Shown here in pieces: positions 15,415 to 23,624 of a stretch of DNA of 28,324 nt (position 1 is the stretch's first letter; each line of letters opens with the position of its first letter). A program made the position numbers and the translations under genes. Source of the DNA: SAR202 cluster bacterium AD-804-J14_MRT_500m (GTDB lineage: Bacteria; Chloroflexota; Dehalococcoidia; UBA3495; GCA-2712585); contig VEXF01000023.1 of the NCBI GenBank assembly GCA_009391275.1, positions 1 to 28,324 on the forward strand, in the 5' to 3' direction. The notes beneath the pieces were generated by a model. It saw nothing but the letters and a program-made list of their open reading frames with translations. It did no database searches and was not told where the DNA came from.

Positions 15415-15969
15415 TTAAAAGTCTATGAATATCACATCACCACCGGCTCCCCATCGAAAGGATCTAATGTTATTGCTAGTATCTTCAGGTACGTCAAACA
15501 CGAGCCAACCGTCGACGCCATAGCCTTTCTCTAGCGTGTATTCGCCTCGAATGATGGGTATTGGAAAGGGCTCTCCGTTACGATCAAAATGATAAGGAAT
15601 TGTTTCGGCTAGTGGCATCGGATGATATTTAGAGTCATCTCGATCTCGGATCTCCGGAGGTTCTGTCCCAACGTCCATGTGAAGTTGTGTTGCAGCATGA
15701 TTGTCTACGCGTAGCTTTAACACGAGTAGCTCATTCCCGATTTCGGATGGTGTAATTATTCTTATACGGGTATCATCGTTATCTAGTCCGAACACCTCGG
15801 TTGTGGTTGACATCTCTAGTAGCGTCACTTCGATGATTTGGCCCTGAAAGGTTCTCCCAAACGAAGGGGAACCGCCGCATGCGATCATGGTGATGAGAAA
15901 AACAGAACCGATCAACGTTAATAACGCCTGGGTGCTTATCCGCTTAGTGATGAAACCGCGATTTATCAT
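15415..15969 (-). CDS. Lipoprotein with DUF4352/Ig-like domain
   Basis: A 184-residue secreted lipoprotein. Residues 1-31 are a lipoprotein signal: positive N-terminus (Arg4, Lys9, Arg10), hydrophobic core (LLTLIGSVFLITMIA) and the lipidated Cys31 followed by GGSP. The mature part is a beta-rich single domain: a long strand ELLVLKLRVDNHAATQLHM, an acidic loop (EIRDRDDSKYHPM), and a closing YGVDGWLVFDVPEDTSNNI. The G-W-L-V-F-x-V-P ending is typical of the DUF4352 / telokin-like extracellular domain found in Gram-positive and Chloroflexota lipoproteins. AGGAG lies four bases before the ATG. It lies 22 bases downstream of the cysteine desulfurase stop on the same strand, and they may share a transcript. 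Function unknown; extracytoplasmic. Confidence 0.8.
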   Translation of the reverse strand: MINRGFITKRISTQALLTLIGSVFLITMIACGGSPSFGRTFQGQIIEVTLLEMSTTTEVFGLDNDDTRIRIITPSEIGNELLVLKLRVDNHAATQLHMDVGTEPPEIRDRDDSKYHPMPLAETIPYHFDRNGEPFPIPIIRGEYTLEKGYGVDGWLVFDVPEDTSNNIRSFRWGAGGDVIFIDF

Positions 15970-15991
15970 AGCTCTCCTTAGGTATCATGAA

Positions 15992-17188
15992 TCATGAGCC
16001 GGATACGCCGAAATGAGACATCTTCCGAAGCTGGTGTATCAGCGATTCAATGTTGTCTACAACATAATCCACTTCCGCCAACGTGTTCGATTTGCCAAAC
16101 GTCAGCCGTAAACTTCCCCTCGCTAAATCCTCGTCTTGACCCAAGGCGAGTAAGACATGCGACGGTTCTAATGAGCCAGAAGAGCAGGCACTGCCACTTG
16201 ACACACAAATCCCGGCCATGTCTAAGCCCAATAAGATAGGTTCTCCCTCAATTTTTTCAAAAGACATATTCACATTGTTGACCAATCGGTTAGTTGGATG
16301 GCCATTCAAGTGAGTGCCAGGGATACGTTCCACAAGCGCATTAATCATACGGTCACGAAGTTCGGTACAGTGGGTTACAATGACCGGACGATTGGCTTCT
16401 GCGAGCTCTAACGCTTTAGCCATCCCTACGATTCCGGCCACATTTTCCGTCCCGGCACGCCGTTCTCTCTCTTGACCACCTCCCAGTTGTTGTGGGACCC
16501 ATTCGGTACCCCTGCGAACATATAGCAAGCCTACTCCTTTAGGGCCATAGAACTTGTGGGCTGACAAGCTTAGAAGGTCTACCCCAAGTCGGTCAACTTG
16601 GAGATCAAGTAATCCTGGAGCTTGCACCGCATCGGTGTGAACAATGATGCTGCGGTTCATTTCGGATGCCCGTTGTTTGACTGCAGAGGCGATTTCTGAA
16701 ACTGGCTGAATGGTTCCGATCTCGTTGTTAGCGAGTATTACTGAGACAAGAATAGTCGTCTCTGTGACGGCGTTTAAAACTTGCTCAGGTGATATTCGAC
16801 CATATCGGTCCACAGGCAGGTAAGTGATCTGACATCCGTTGCTCTCTAGATATTCGCATGTGCGTAATACAGCATGGTGCTCCACTCGAGTAGTTATGAT
16901 GTGGGATCCCGTGTGCTGGAGGGCTTGAAGGACTCCATTTATAGCTGCGTTGTCAGATTCGGTCCCGCCACTAGTAAAAACTATTTCGCTCACGCGGCAC
17001 CCAATTAATCTGGCTATTCGATCTCGGGCAGAATCTAGCGCTCGCTTAGTTTTCTGGCCAACGCTATGAATGCTAGATGGGTTTCCAAATATTTGTGTTA
17101 GGTACGGCTCCATGGACGCTAGCACCTCAGGGTCTAGTGGGCTAGTGCCTGCGTGGTCCATGTATACAATGTGATCTGGGGTTGTCAT
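15992..17188 (-). CDS. Cysteine desulfurase (NifS/IscS family)
   Basis: A PLP enzyme that takes sulfur from L-cysteine as a persulfide for Fe-S clusters, thiolation or cofactor making. From the ATG at 17188: FTSGGTESDNAAINGVL, the ring-stacking His in VEHHAVLRT, HTDAVQAPG with the PLP-binding Asp, the Schiff-base Lys about 212 in SLSAHKFYGPKGVGLLYV, and the catalytic Cys about 335 in SSGSACSSGS. RERRAGTENVAGIVG is also typical. Length 398, as in NifS/IscS. The N-terminal motif reads YMDHAGTSPLDP where most homologs have YLDNAATTPVDP, a small departure. A TTG at 17203 would add five residues; neither start has a good ribosome site. No iscU, sufE or mnmA follows in the window, so its sulfur acceptor is not local. 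The loop around the Cys is short, suggesting group I (IscS/NifS). Confidence 0.93.
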   Translation of the reverse strand: MTTPDHIVYMDHAGTSPLDPEVLASMEPYLTQIFGNPSSIHSVGQKTKRALDSARDRIARLIGCRVSEIVFTSGGTESDNAAINGVLQALQHTGSHIITTRVEHHAVLRTCEYLESNGCQITYLPVDRYGRISPEQVLNAVTETTILVSVILANNEIGTIQPVSEIASAVKQRASEMNRSIIVHTDAVQAPGLLDLQVDRLGVDLLSLSAHKFYGPKGVGLLYVRRGTEWVPQQLGGGQERERRAGTENVAGIVGMAKALELAEANRPVIVTHCTELRDRMINALVERIPGTHLNGHPTNRLVNNVNMSFEKIEGEPILLGLDMAGICVSSGSACSSGSLEPSHVLLALGQDEDLARGSLRLTFGKSNTLAEVDYVVDNIESLIHQLRKMSHFGVSGS

Positions 17189-17309
17189 CGTGTCATCTTG
17201 CAAGATATTTGAGAAGTTATTTTAACACGAGACGAAATAAGATAGACGCAGAGCCATAGTCCGATAGAACTCGATTCTGAGATCAATTAGTTAAAATGCT
17301 TTTATCCAT

Positions 17310-18401
17310 TTATTGAGTAGCACGAATGGCGGTTTTGGGGTGGAATAACCCTAATAGGATCTTGTTTTCCATAACCAAAGCCACGCTAGATCCGTGCTCC
17401 TCTAGTTGGCCTAATGCAGAAGAAGCGTTTGTCTCGGGAGGTAGAGAGAGGAATCCGGCTATATGATCCATGATTGAGTCCACCGTAGCGCGGCTCCATC
17501 TGGTTGTAGGAATTTTCGAGACACGTTTTAAGTCGATCAACCCCAGATTGTGATATTGGGCCGTTACCACGAAGTATTGGTCCGTGTCTGGAAAGGGTTT
17601 TTCTGAGGCTATGGCTTCAATCAGGGTGCCCGAAGGTATAGGCTGTAGGTCTGTGATCATCAGATCGCGTACTTTATATCTTTTAAAGAGTTCGCTGATC
17701 TGGTTTTGTCGGTAGCCAGAGCTTGCTGTAACCATCAGGAACCAGCCTATGGCCGCAATCCATATCCCTTGGATTTGACTGTGAACCGCTATCATCAAGC
17801 CCCCGCAAATCATAGTTAACGCAATTATTTGGCCGATTCGGGCAGCGATCATGGTGGCCTTCCAATAATTACAGGTTATCGCCCACAGGGCGGAGCGCAG
17901 TACCCGTCCACCGTCGAGTGGGAACCCGGGCAAAAGGTTAAAAATCCCCAGAGTAATATTAATAAAGGCCAACGACCATGTAATTGCGGCGAGATGATCA
18001 TTAATATCTCGTATAGTAAAGTGTACTATACCAAACGAAATTCCCAATATCAGACTGGAAAAAGGACCGGCTATGGTGATATAGAATTCAAGACTGGGTT
18101 TGTGGGCCTCTCTCGCTATCTGGGAAATTCCCCCAAAAATAAATAGAGTAATCCCTTTTACAGGGATACCATATCGTTTAGCTACGACGCTGTGCGATAG
18201 TTCGTGCACTAGAACAGAAACGAAAAACAAGAGACTTGTGAGGGCACCAATTCCCCATTGCTCTGCCATTGACCAGGTGGGGTGGCTTTCCCCGTAGTCT
18301 CTGCTCAAGATGTATGTCGCGATGCCTAATATCACAAACCAGGTGTAGCTTATATTGACGGGGATTCCCAAGACTCGAAACAGGGTAATGGAAGGACCCA
18401 T
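17310..18401 (-). CDS. Site-2 protease (M50) family membrane zinc metalloprotease with C-terminal regulatory domain
   Basis: An intramembrane protease of the S2P/SpoIVFB type, which cuts membrane-anchored substrates such as anti-sigma factors. Zinc ligands: His66, Glu67 and His70 in LVHELSHSVVAKRYGIP, plus Asp163 in NLLPGFPLDGGRVLRS. About six hydrophobic segments cover residues 15-225; the G-I-P-V-K-G-I-T-L-F-I-F-GG strand (78-91) and AGPFSSLILG are also typical. Residues 235-363 form a soluble part that starts KVRDLMITDLQPIPSG and continues with DQYFVVTAQ, as in the CBS-domain pair of this subgroup, though the CBS repeats look degenerate. It starts five bases after the agmatinase-family stop, so the two are surely co-transcribed. 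No anti-sigma factor is nearby; the substrate is unknown. Length 363 is normal. Confidence 0.9.
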   Translation of the reverse strand: MGPSITLFRVLGIPVNISYTWFVILGIATYILSRDYGESHPTWSMAEQWGIGALTSLLFFVSVLVHELSHSVVAKRYGIPVKGITLFIFGGISQIAREAHKPSLEFYITIAGPFSSLILGISFGIVHFTIRDINDHLAAITWSLAFINITLGIFNLLPGFPLDGGRVLRSALWAITCNYWKATMIAARIGQIIALTMICGGLMIAVHSQIQGIWIAAIGWFLMVTASSGYRQNQISELFKRYKVRDLMITDLQPIPSGTLIEAIASEKPFPDTDQYFVVTAQYHNLGLIDLKRVSKIPTTRWSRATVDSIMDHIAGFLSLPPETNASSALGQLEEHGSSVALVMENKILLGLFHPKTAIRATQ

Positions 18402-18406
18402 GCTAG

Positions 18407-19312
18407 TTATCTGGTGGAAGGGTTAGAACCGTGATTGGTTGAATAGGCGATCAGCTTGTACACTAACTTCGCAGCAAGATAAGCGCATGCGTCGGGACCC
18501 TCACCTGGACTCAATTCTGTTATATCGAAGCCTACTATCTTCCGGCTATGAGACACAACGTCTAGTAGCTCGATAATCTGCCACCACCGCATCCCTCCCG
18601 GCTCTGGGGTTCCTACCGCAGACATGATAGATGGGTCTAGAACATCTAAGTCTACACTTATGTAGATATGCTCAGATAAGCTGGTCAAAAGTTCGTCTAG
18701 TGAGGGCAACTCAGTGTAATTTTCTTTCCAAAAAAAAGTTGTAAGCCCCTCACAGGGCATAGAGAGTTTCTCTTCTAGACTAATACTGCGAAGACCAACT
18801 TGAGTGACCGGACACATCTCGACAACCCGGCGGGCAACCGTCGCATGGCCCCATTTTGATCCCATATACTGATTACGCAAGTCACCGTGAGCATCAAGAT
18901 AGAGCACTGAGAGATCAGGATATTTTTCTGACATTGCCATAATAGAACCAATTGTAATGGTGTGTTCTCCTCCTAGCAGGCCAACTATCTTATCGTTGCC
19001 TATCACCTGCTGGACAGCTTTTCCCACTCGTTCTACCATTGCCCTTGGTCCGTTCATGTCTGGTTCCAAGGCAGAAGTTGTGTGTATGCCTACATTGGAA
19101 ACGTCGAAATCTAGATCATGATCATAATCTTCCAGATTGTAGGAAGCTTTAAGTATGGCCGAGGGTCCTTCTCGTGTGCCGGTACGATAAGAAGTAGTGC
19201 TATCGTAAGGGACAGGCATTAACACGACCTGGGAGGTATCCCACGAGCTTTTCTCGTCAGGTAAGGCCAAAAAATTGTTAGGGATCCAGGGGATATCTTG
19301 GGGTGCAGACAC
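18407..19312 (-). CDS. speB: Agmatinase / ureohydrolase family protein
   Basis: A binuclear manganese ureohydrolase, most likely agmatinase, which splits agmatine to putrescine and urea. Metal ligands can be read: His117 (LLGGEHTIT), Asp140, His142 and Asp144 (LDAHGDLRNQYMG), Asp221 and Asp223 (ISVDLDVLDPSIM), followed by VGTPEPGGMRWWQ. At 301 residues it matches the family. The start is a GTG at 19312 with GAGG eight bases upstream, 10 bases after the stop of the SpeD-like gene. The N-terminal YDSTTSYRTGTREGPSAIL block is the agmatinase-type substrate loop; arginase, guanidinobutyrase or formiminoglutamase cannot be excluded from sequence alone. Neighbouring genes support polyamine work: the upstream pyruvoyl decarboxylase could supply its substrate. 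The downstream S2P gene is unrelated in chemistry. Confidence 0.87.
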   Translation of the reverse strand: MSAPQDIPWIPNNFLALPDEKSSWDTSQVVLMPVPYDSTTSYRTGTREGPSAILKASYNLEDYDHDLDFDVSNVGIHTTSALEPDMNGPRAMVERVGKAVQQVIGNDKIVGLLGGEHTITIGSIMAMSEKYPDLSVLYLDAHGDLRNQYMGSKWGHATVARRVVEMCPVTQVGLRSISLEEKLSMPCEGLTTFFWKENYTELPSLDELLTSLSEHIYISVDLDVLDPSIMSAVGTPEPGGMRWWQIIELLDVVSHSRKIVGFDITELSPGEGPDACAYLAAKLVYKLIAYSTNHGSNPSTR

Positions 19313-19322
19313 TTTTGCTGCC

Positions 19323-19736
19323 TCAGTGATCTCCTATGCCGGATAGGTGGGGTTCTGCCAGGCCGGGCATAGCTAACTGTGGATCGTAATTTTCAAGACC
19401 ACGCTCTACAATCCAGGAGTTCACTTTATGCAATCGGAAATGTGATTTGATTTCGTTCAAAACAGACGCGGCATCGAAGGCTTTACAGGAGAAAATGTCG
19501 ATATTGACGTAGTTCCGTTGTGGGAAAGTATGAGCGCTTATATGACTTTCAGCTATGATCACAAACCCAGATAGTCCGGAATCGGCTGGCGTGGGTGCCT
19601 TATATTCGATTACAGACGGCGCAGAGATCTTTGCCATTCCAATAGCGGATGGGAATGAATCTAGAAATTCTCGTAGGAATTTCGGGTCCGATAATGTTTC
19701 GTCTTGGCCGCCGTACCCATCGATTAACAGGTGCAA
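19323..19736 (-). CDS. speD: SpeD-like pyruvoyl decarboxylase (S-adenosylmethionine decarboxylase family)
   Basis: A 137-residue proenzyme that cuts itself between Glu63 and Ser64 (IIAESHISAHTFPQ); Ser64 becomes the pyruvoyl group. His69 and Cys84 (NIDIFSCKAFD) match the processing His and the proton-donor Cys of Thermotoga SpeD (His68, Cys83). It starts at a TTG at 19736; the in-frame upstream TAA leaves no other option, and the HLLIDGYGG opening fits the short subgroup. Known members make decarboxylated S-adenosylmethionine for spermidine, but SpeD homologs in several bacteria and archaea have been shown to act as arginine or ornithine decarboxylases. Here the next gene, 10 bases on, is an agmatinase and no spermidine synthase is in the window, so arginine decarboxylation to agmatine is a good alternative (inference). 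The gene symbol gives the family, not the proven substrate. Confidence 0.85.
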   Translation of the reverse strand: MHLLIDGYGGQDETLSDPKFLREFLDSFPSAIGMAKISAPSVIEYKAPTPADSGLSGFVIIAESHISAHTFPQRNYVNIDIFSCKAFDAASVLNEIKSHFRLHKVNSWIVERGLENYDPQLAMPGLAEPHLSGIGDH

Positions 19737-19998
19737 AATCGTCCGCCTTAGTTAAAATATCAGAAATGCTGGTACGGAATTCATCTTGGCAAAACGAGGC
19801 ACCATAGAATATCATCTGTATCTATCTTAGCACAACAGTGAAAGGATCGACCTGACTTAGTCAGCAAAAAATGATGCTTACGGGAATAGATGTTGATATT
19901 ATCGCACGCGTTAGCAAGATAAGACTGCTGTGTGCCGTAGCGGAATCCGACGTAACTCAGGATATGAGGTTGATTGATTTCAGGAGGGAGAGCACGTC

Positions 19999-20946
19999 TT
20001 GACCACTATGGTAGAAGCCAGGAATCTGACGAAGTATTACGGAGACTTTTTGGCTATAGAGGAAGTTAATTTCCAGGTGCAGAAGGGTGAGATAGTGGGG
20101 TTCCTCGGACCCAACGGTGCGGGCAAGACTACTACTATGCGGATTATTACGGGGTTTATCCCACCTAGTTCAGGCACCGCGCTTGTAGCCGGCTATGATA
20201 TGGTAGACAAATCACTAGAAGCGAGGGCTCGAATAGGATACTTGCCTGAAACTGTTCCACTTTATGTAGATATGACCGTGAACGACTACCTCAAATTCAT
20301 GGGTACTATCCGAAGAATGAATCCTAAGGAGATTAAATCACGGACTAGCTACGTGATCGATGTATGCCGCTTAGGAGACTACCGAAATTCCCAAATAAGG
20401 AAACTGTCAAAAGGATTTCGGCAAAGAGTTGGGATCGCTCAGGCAGTAATGCACGATCCTGATGTGTTAGTAATGGATGAGCCGACGATAGGAATAGACC
20501 CGATTCAAGTAGTAGAAACCCGGCAACTTATAAAAGATTTGGCGGGGAGTCATACCGTCATATTGAGCACTCATATTCTTCCTGAAGTGAGCATGCTTTG
20601 TGATCGTGTTTTGATAATACATGAAGGTCAGATCGTGGCCGAAGATACACCGAAGCAATTGGGGGAGCGCCTTCAAGGAGTTGATCGTCTTGAGGTAGAA
20701 ATTCAAGGTCCCAAAGAATCTGTAATCGAAACCCTAGAAAAAATACGTGGAGTTATCGAAGTATCGTCGATAAGTCAGGACGGGGATGTCATTGTGTATA
20801 AAATACAAACCCGTAAGGGTTTAGACCTTAGACCCACCGTGTCGCGGTCTATTATTAGTAACGGATGGTCGCTTCTCAATCTACAACTTGTAAACATGAG
20901 CTTAGAGGAAATCTTCTTGAAACTTACTACTTCGGAAGAAGACTAG
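19999..20946 (+). CDS. ABC transporter ATP-binding protein, GldA-like
   Basis: The ATPase of an ABC-2 type exporter, 315 residues. Walker A is GPNGAGKTTT (37-46), the signature is LSKGFRQRVGIAQAV (136-150), Walker B is VLVMDEP (156-162) with Glu161, and the H-loop His is 192 (LSTHILPEVS). The LSKG(F/Y)RQR signature and EPTIGIDPIQVVE match the GldA branch, named for gliding motility in Bacteroidetes but found widely with no link to gliding. Residues 225-315 are the C-terminal extension typical of such ATPases. The TTG at 19999 is chosen because AGGAGG lies about ten bases upstream; the ATG at 20008 is too far from it. It heads a four-gene set with permease, GldG-like and DUF4340-like genes, starting 260 bases from the divergent speD. 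Confidence 0.9.
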   Translation: MTTMVEARNLTKYYGDFLAIEEVNFQVQKGEIVGFLGPNGAGKTTTMRIITGFIPPSSGTALVAGYDMVDKSLEARARIGYLPETVPLYVDMTVNDYLKFMGTIRRMNPKEIKSRTSYVIDVCRLGDYRNSQIRKLSKGFRQRVGIAQAVMHDPDVLVMDEPTIGIDPIQVVETRQLIKDLAGSHTVILSTHILPEVSMLCDRVLIIHEGQIVAEDTPKQLGERLQGVDRLEVEIQGPKESVIETLEKIRGVIEVSSISQDGDVIVYKIQTRKGLDLRPTVSRSIISNGWSLLNLQLVNMSLEEIFLKLTTSEED

Positions 20947-21123
20947 GGCTGATGATATATTCGATGCAATCCACGTCGTGCCTCACAATCCTTCCGAAGA
21001 ACCGTAGAAATTTAAATCTTTGGAAATCGAGGTGATGATCCAACGAACCGGCATCGGAGATGAACGAATAGCCGATTTGAGATCCGGATCGTTTGTATCA
21101 TTCTCTACTTTTGAGCTAATTAC

Positions 21124-21855
21124 ATGAGAAATACCTGGGCTATTGCATGGAAAGAAATAAGGGGTTATTTTACTAGCCCCGTTGCTTATGTTGTTGCAAT
21201 AATATTCGTTTCCCTGACCGGCTATTTTTTTGTTCAAAGTGTCGACTCTACTTTTAGCGGAGCCGATTTTCCTGAAGCCAGCCTAAGGGATACGCTTAGT
21301 CAGGCTTCTATTTTTATCCTACCATGGTTAGCACCGGTGCTAACCATGCGATTACTCGCAGAAGAACAAAAAATGGGAACGATAGAGCTATTGTTAACCT
21401 CGCCAATTCGTGATTGGGAGGTTGTATTAGGAAAATTCATTGCCAGCATGACATTTTTTGTCACGGCTTTGGCGCTTACTGGTTGGTATGTGTTGATGTT
21501 GGCGTGGAGAGGTGATCCTGATTGGGGACCCCTTATGAGTGGATATCTAGGGATCATACTCTATGGTTCGGCGGGGATCTCTATTGGAATCCTTACCTCT
21601 TCTTTAACTAGCAACCAGATAATAGCTGCGGTGGTATCGTTAGGGGTTTTGGTTCTGCTAACGTTTTTGGAGTTGGGTGCTGAGCAGGTAAGTGGTGTGG
21701 GAGGCATCATCGTAGGGCAGATTGGGATTACCACGCACTTTGATGATTTCATACGAGGGGTTATAGATACGAGCAACGTTGTGTACTACATAAGTGTTAC
21801 TAGCGTCTTTTTATTCTTATCAGTCCGCTCGTTAGAAACTCGGCGGTGGAGATGA
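21124..21855 (+). CDS. ABC-2 permease, GldF-like
   Basis: A 243-residue membrane subunit with six hydrophobic segments: AYVVAIIFVSLTGYFFV, FILPWLAPVLTMRLL, IASMTFFVTALALTGWYVLM, then YLGIILYGSAGISIGILTSS, IIAAVVSLGVLVLLTFLEL and YYISVTSVFLFLSV. The block ending in TMRLLAEEQKMGTIELLLTS between segments two and three is the hallmark of the GldF / ABC-2 permease group and probably contacts the ATPase. The periplasm-facing loop after the first segment (DSTFSGADFPEASLRD) is usual. The start is the ATG at 21124; ribosome-site support is weak (GAG about eight bases upstream), which is discussed with a possible tiny upstream frame. Its stop overlaps the next ATG (ATGA at 21852-21855), so the two are translationally coupled. 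Substrate unknown. Confidence 0.88.
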   Translation: MRNTWAIAWKEIRGYFTSPVAYVVAIIFVSLTGYFFVQSVDSTFSGADFPEASLRDTLSQASIFILPWLAPVLTMRLLAEEQKMGTIELLLTSPIRDWEVVLGKFIASMTFFVTALALTGWYVLMLAWRGDPDWGPLMSGYLGIILYGSAGISIGILTSSLTSNQIIAAVVSLGVLVLLTFLELGAEQVSGVGGIIVGQIGITTHFDDFIRGVIDTSNVVYYISVTSVFLFLSVRSLETRRWR

Positions 21856-23609
21856 GCACCATTAACACGCCACCACCAGAAGACCAAGAACTGTCAGGCA
21901 CACTGATCGATACCGTACGTAGCATTCAGCGTGGTCTGGGATCTCTTAGTTCCACTTTTGGGCTGCTTGGTGCATTAGCTATCATAGTGGGGTTAGTGCT
22001 TTTAGGCTTGGCAAACGAATTAAAGATGTTCGGATATGCTGTGTTGGGATTGGGTGTTGCTCTACTTGTGATAGCGTTGATTGCGGCTCGCCAGAGAGTA
22101 GTGGAATCCGTGGGCGGTCGCCGAGGCCGCTATAGTGCTAACACTATGCTTATGTCGGGTGTGTTTATTGCCATAGTTGCGATCCTAAATTTTGTTTTCT
22201 TCGACAATCCGACACGTGTGGATGTTACCAGTACAAAACAGTTTACATTGGCTCCACGAACTAACAACGTGCTTAATGATTTGGATAAATCCGTGAAAGC
22301 AATAGTTTTCTTAGATGCCAACGACAAAGCTCAGCAAGGACCACTGGACACCATAGATAATATGCTTCATGAGTTTGATGTAAGGTCGGACAAGTTTTCC
22401 TATGAAATAGTGGATCCTCAGGCAGAGCCAACAACTGCGCGTCAATATGGGGTTACTGCCTATGGTCAAGTAGCGTTCGTAGGTGAAGAGGCAGGAACGG
22501 TTCAGATTGCGATCGGCGCTCTTGGAAGAGTAGTAGACCAGGTTGGAACACTTGAGTTCCAAACTAACCGTTTCCTAGAACAGGACTTTGTTACCCCTTT
22601 GTTAGCGGTCACTGGAGTCGAGGTTAAAAGCGTGTATTTTCTGGTGGGACATGGGGAACGGAACGTGACGTCTCTTGAAATTTCGGAGGGCTATTCAACT
22701 GCTGCGGCCGCGTTAACTGGCGAGAATTATGTGGTCAACACCTTAGACCTCCAAACCCAGATATTAGTACCTAAGTCGACAGGGGAAGAAGTTGGCGATA
22801 AAGCTGAGGATGAAGTCTCACCTTCGGTAATCGTTATTGCGGGACCCACCAAAGATCTTCTGCCAGAAGAAGCCGATAAGTTACAGGATTATATGGTGTT
22901 GGGGGGGCGGATGCTGATGTTGGTAGATCCGGAGACGCCGGATAGCTTTAGGGAATACCTTAACACATGGGGCATAGATCTTGGGGAAGGGAATATCGTT
23001 GAAGAAGAGGATTATCTTAGACCGGATAACCGAATACCGTTCATTACTACTCACAATCCCAATATTGAGCTATCCCGGGGGTTAGGTCGAACATTTTTCC
23101 CTGGGCTTGCTCCGATCACTCCAGTTAAGGATATTCCGACAGTGGAGGTGAGAGGGCAACAAATAAACAGATTGTTCGCTGAGCCGTTATCTATTACTTC
23201 TTCCAATAGTTGGTTGGTTGAGGATGCTGCAAGAGTGGAACCTGATAAAGAGAATGATAAAAGGGGACCCTTCTTTACGGGTGTAAGAATTCAGGGTTTG
23301 GCTCCTATCGGGAGAGAGATCCCGGATGAACCGCCACCTGGTGGGTTTCCCGTTGTTGTGGTGGTAGGGGATTCTGATTTTGCCACTAATGAACATTTCA
23401 CTACCGCTAGTAACGGAGATTTATTCTTAAACGCTGTAAATGATCTTGCCGGTGACGTAGCTTTGATAAATATCCGACCGAAACTTGCCCCAAGGAGAGA
23501 GCTTTTGGCAACTCCGAGCGAGTTCGATGTGATTAGGTACACCAGCTGGTTCATGATACCCATAATATTGGCAATCGGTGGGACCTTTGTGTGGTGGAAA
23601 CAGCGTTAA
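21852..23609 (+). CDS. GldG-like membrane protein of the ABC exporter
   Basis: A 585-residue partner protein. Residues 25-110 hold three hydrophobic segments (LGALAIIVGLVLLGLANEL, AVLGLGVALLVIALIAA, SGVFIAIVAILNFVFF); the large middle part is outside the membrane; and a last segment (WFMIPIILAIGGTFVWW) ends four residues before the C-terminus. The outer part begins DVTSTKQFTLAPRTNNVLND and continues with KAIVFLDANDKAQQGPLDTI, the usual start of the GldG / ABC-type uncharacterised domain, with YFLVGHGERNVTSL and VIAGPTKDLLPEEADKLQDY further on. Such proteins look like ABC-associated sugar-binding or GATase-like folds without catalytic residues. The ATG at 21852 is preferred over the GTG at 21846 because of the ATGA overlap with the permease stop. 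It is probably an exporter component; substrate unknown. Confidence 0.85.
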   Translation: MSTINTPPPEDQELSGTLIDTVRSIQRGLGSLSSTFGLLGALAIIVGLVLLGLANELKMFGYAVLGLGVALLVIALIAARQRVVESVGGRRGRYSANTMLMSGVFIAIVAILNFVFFDNPTRVDVTSTKQFTLAPRTNNVLNDLDKSVKAIVFLDANDKAQQGPLDTIDNMLHEFDVRSDKFSYEIVDPQAEPTTARQYGVTAYGQVAFVGEEAGTVQIAIGALGRVVDQVGTLEFQTNRFLEQDFVTPLLAVTGVEVKSVYFLVGHGERNVTSLEISEGYSTAAAALTGENYVVNTLDLQTQILVPKSTGEEVGDKAEDEVSPSVIVIAGPTKDLLPEEADKLQDYMVLGGRMLMLVDPETPDSFREYLNTWGIDLGEGNIVEEEDYLRPDNRIPFITTHNPNIELSRGLGRTFFPGLAPITPVKDIPTVEVRGQQINRLFAEPLSITSSNSWLVEDAARVEPDKENDKRGPFFTGVRIQGLAPIGREIPDEPPPGGFPVVVVVGDSDFATNEHFTTASNGDLFLNAVNDLAGDVALINIRPKLAPRRELLATPSEFDVIRYTSWFMIPIILAIGGTFVWWKQR

Positions 23610-23624
23610 AGAGTTGATGCAGCT

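Noticed and set aside
19737..19998. Divergent gap between speD and the ABC genes searched for a riboswitch
   Set aside because: No known riboswitch core or strong -35/-10 pair recognised; only the ribosome site before 19999 is clear.
21057..21107. GATCCGGATC palindrome before the permease gene
   Set aside because: Ten-base palindrome without a second copy; could arise by chance and lies within the possible tiny frame.
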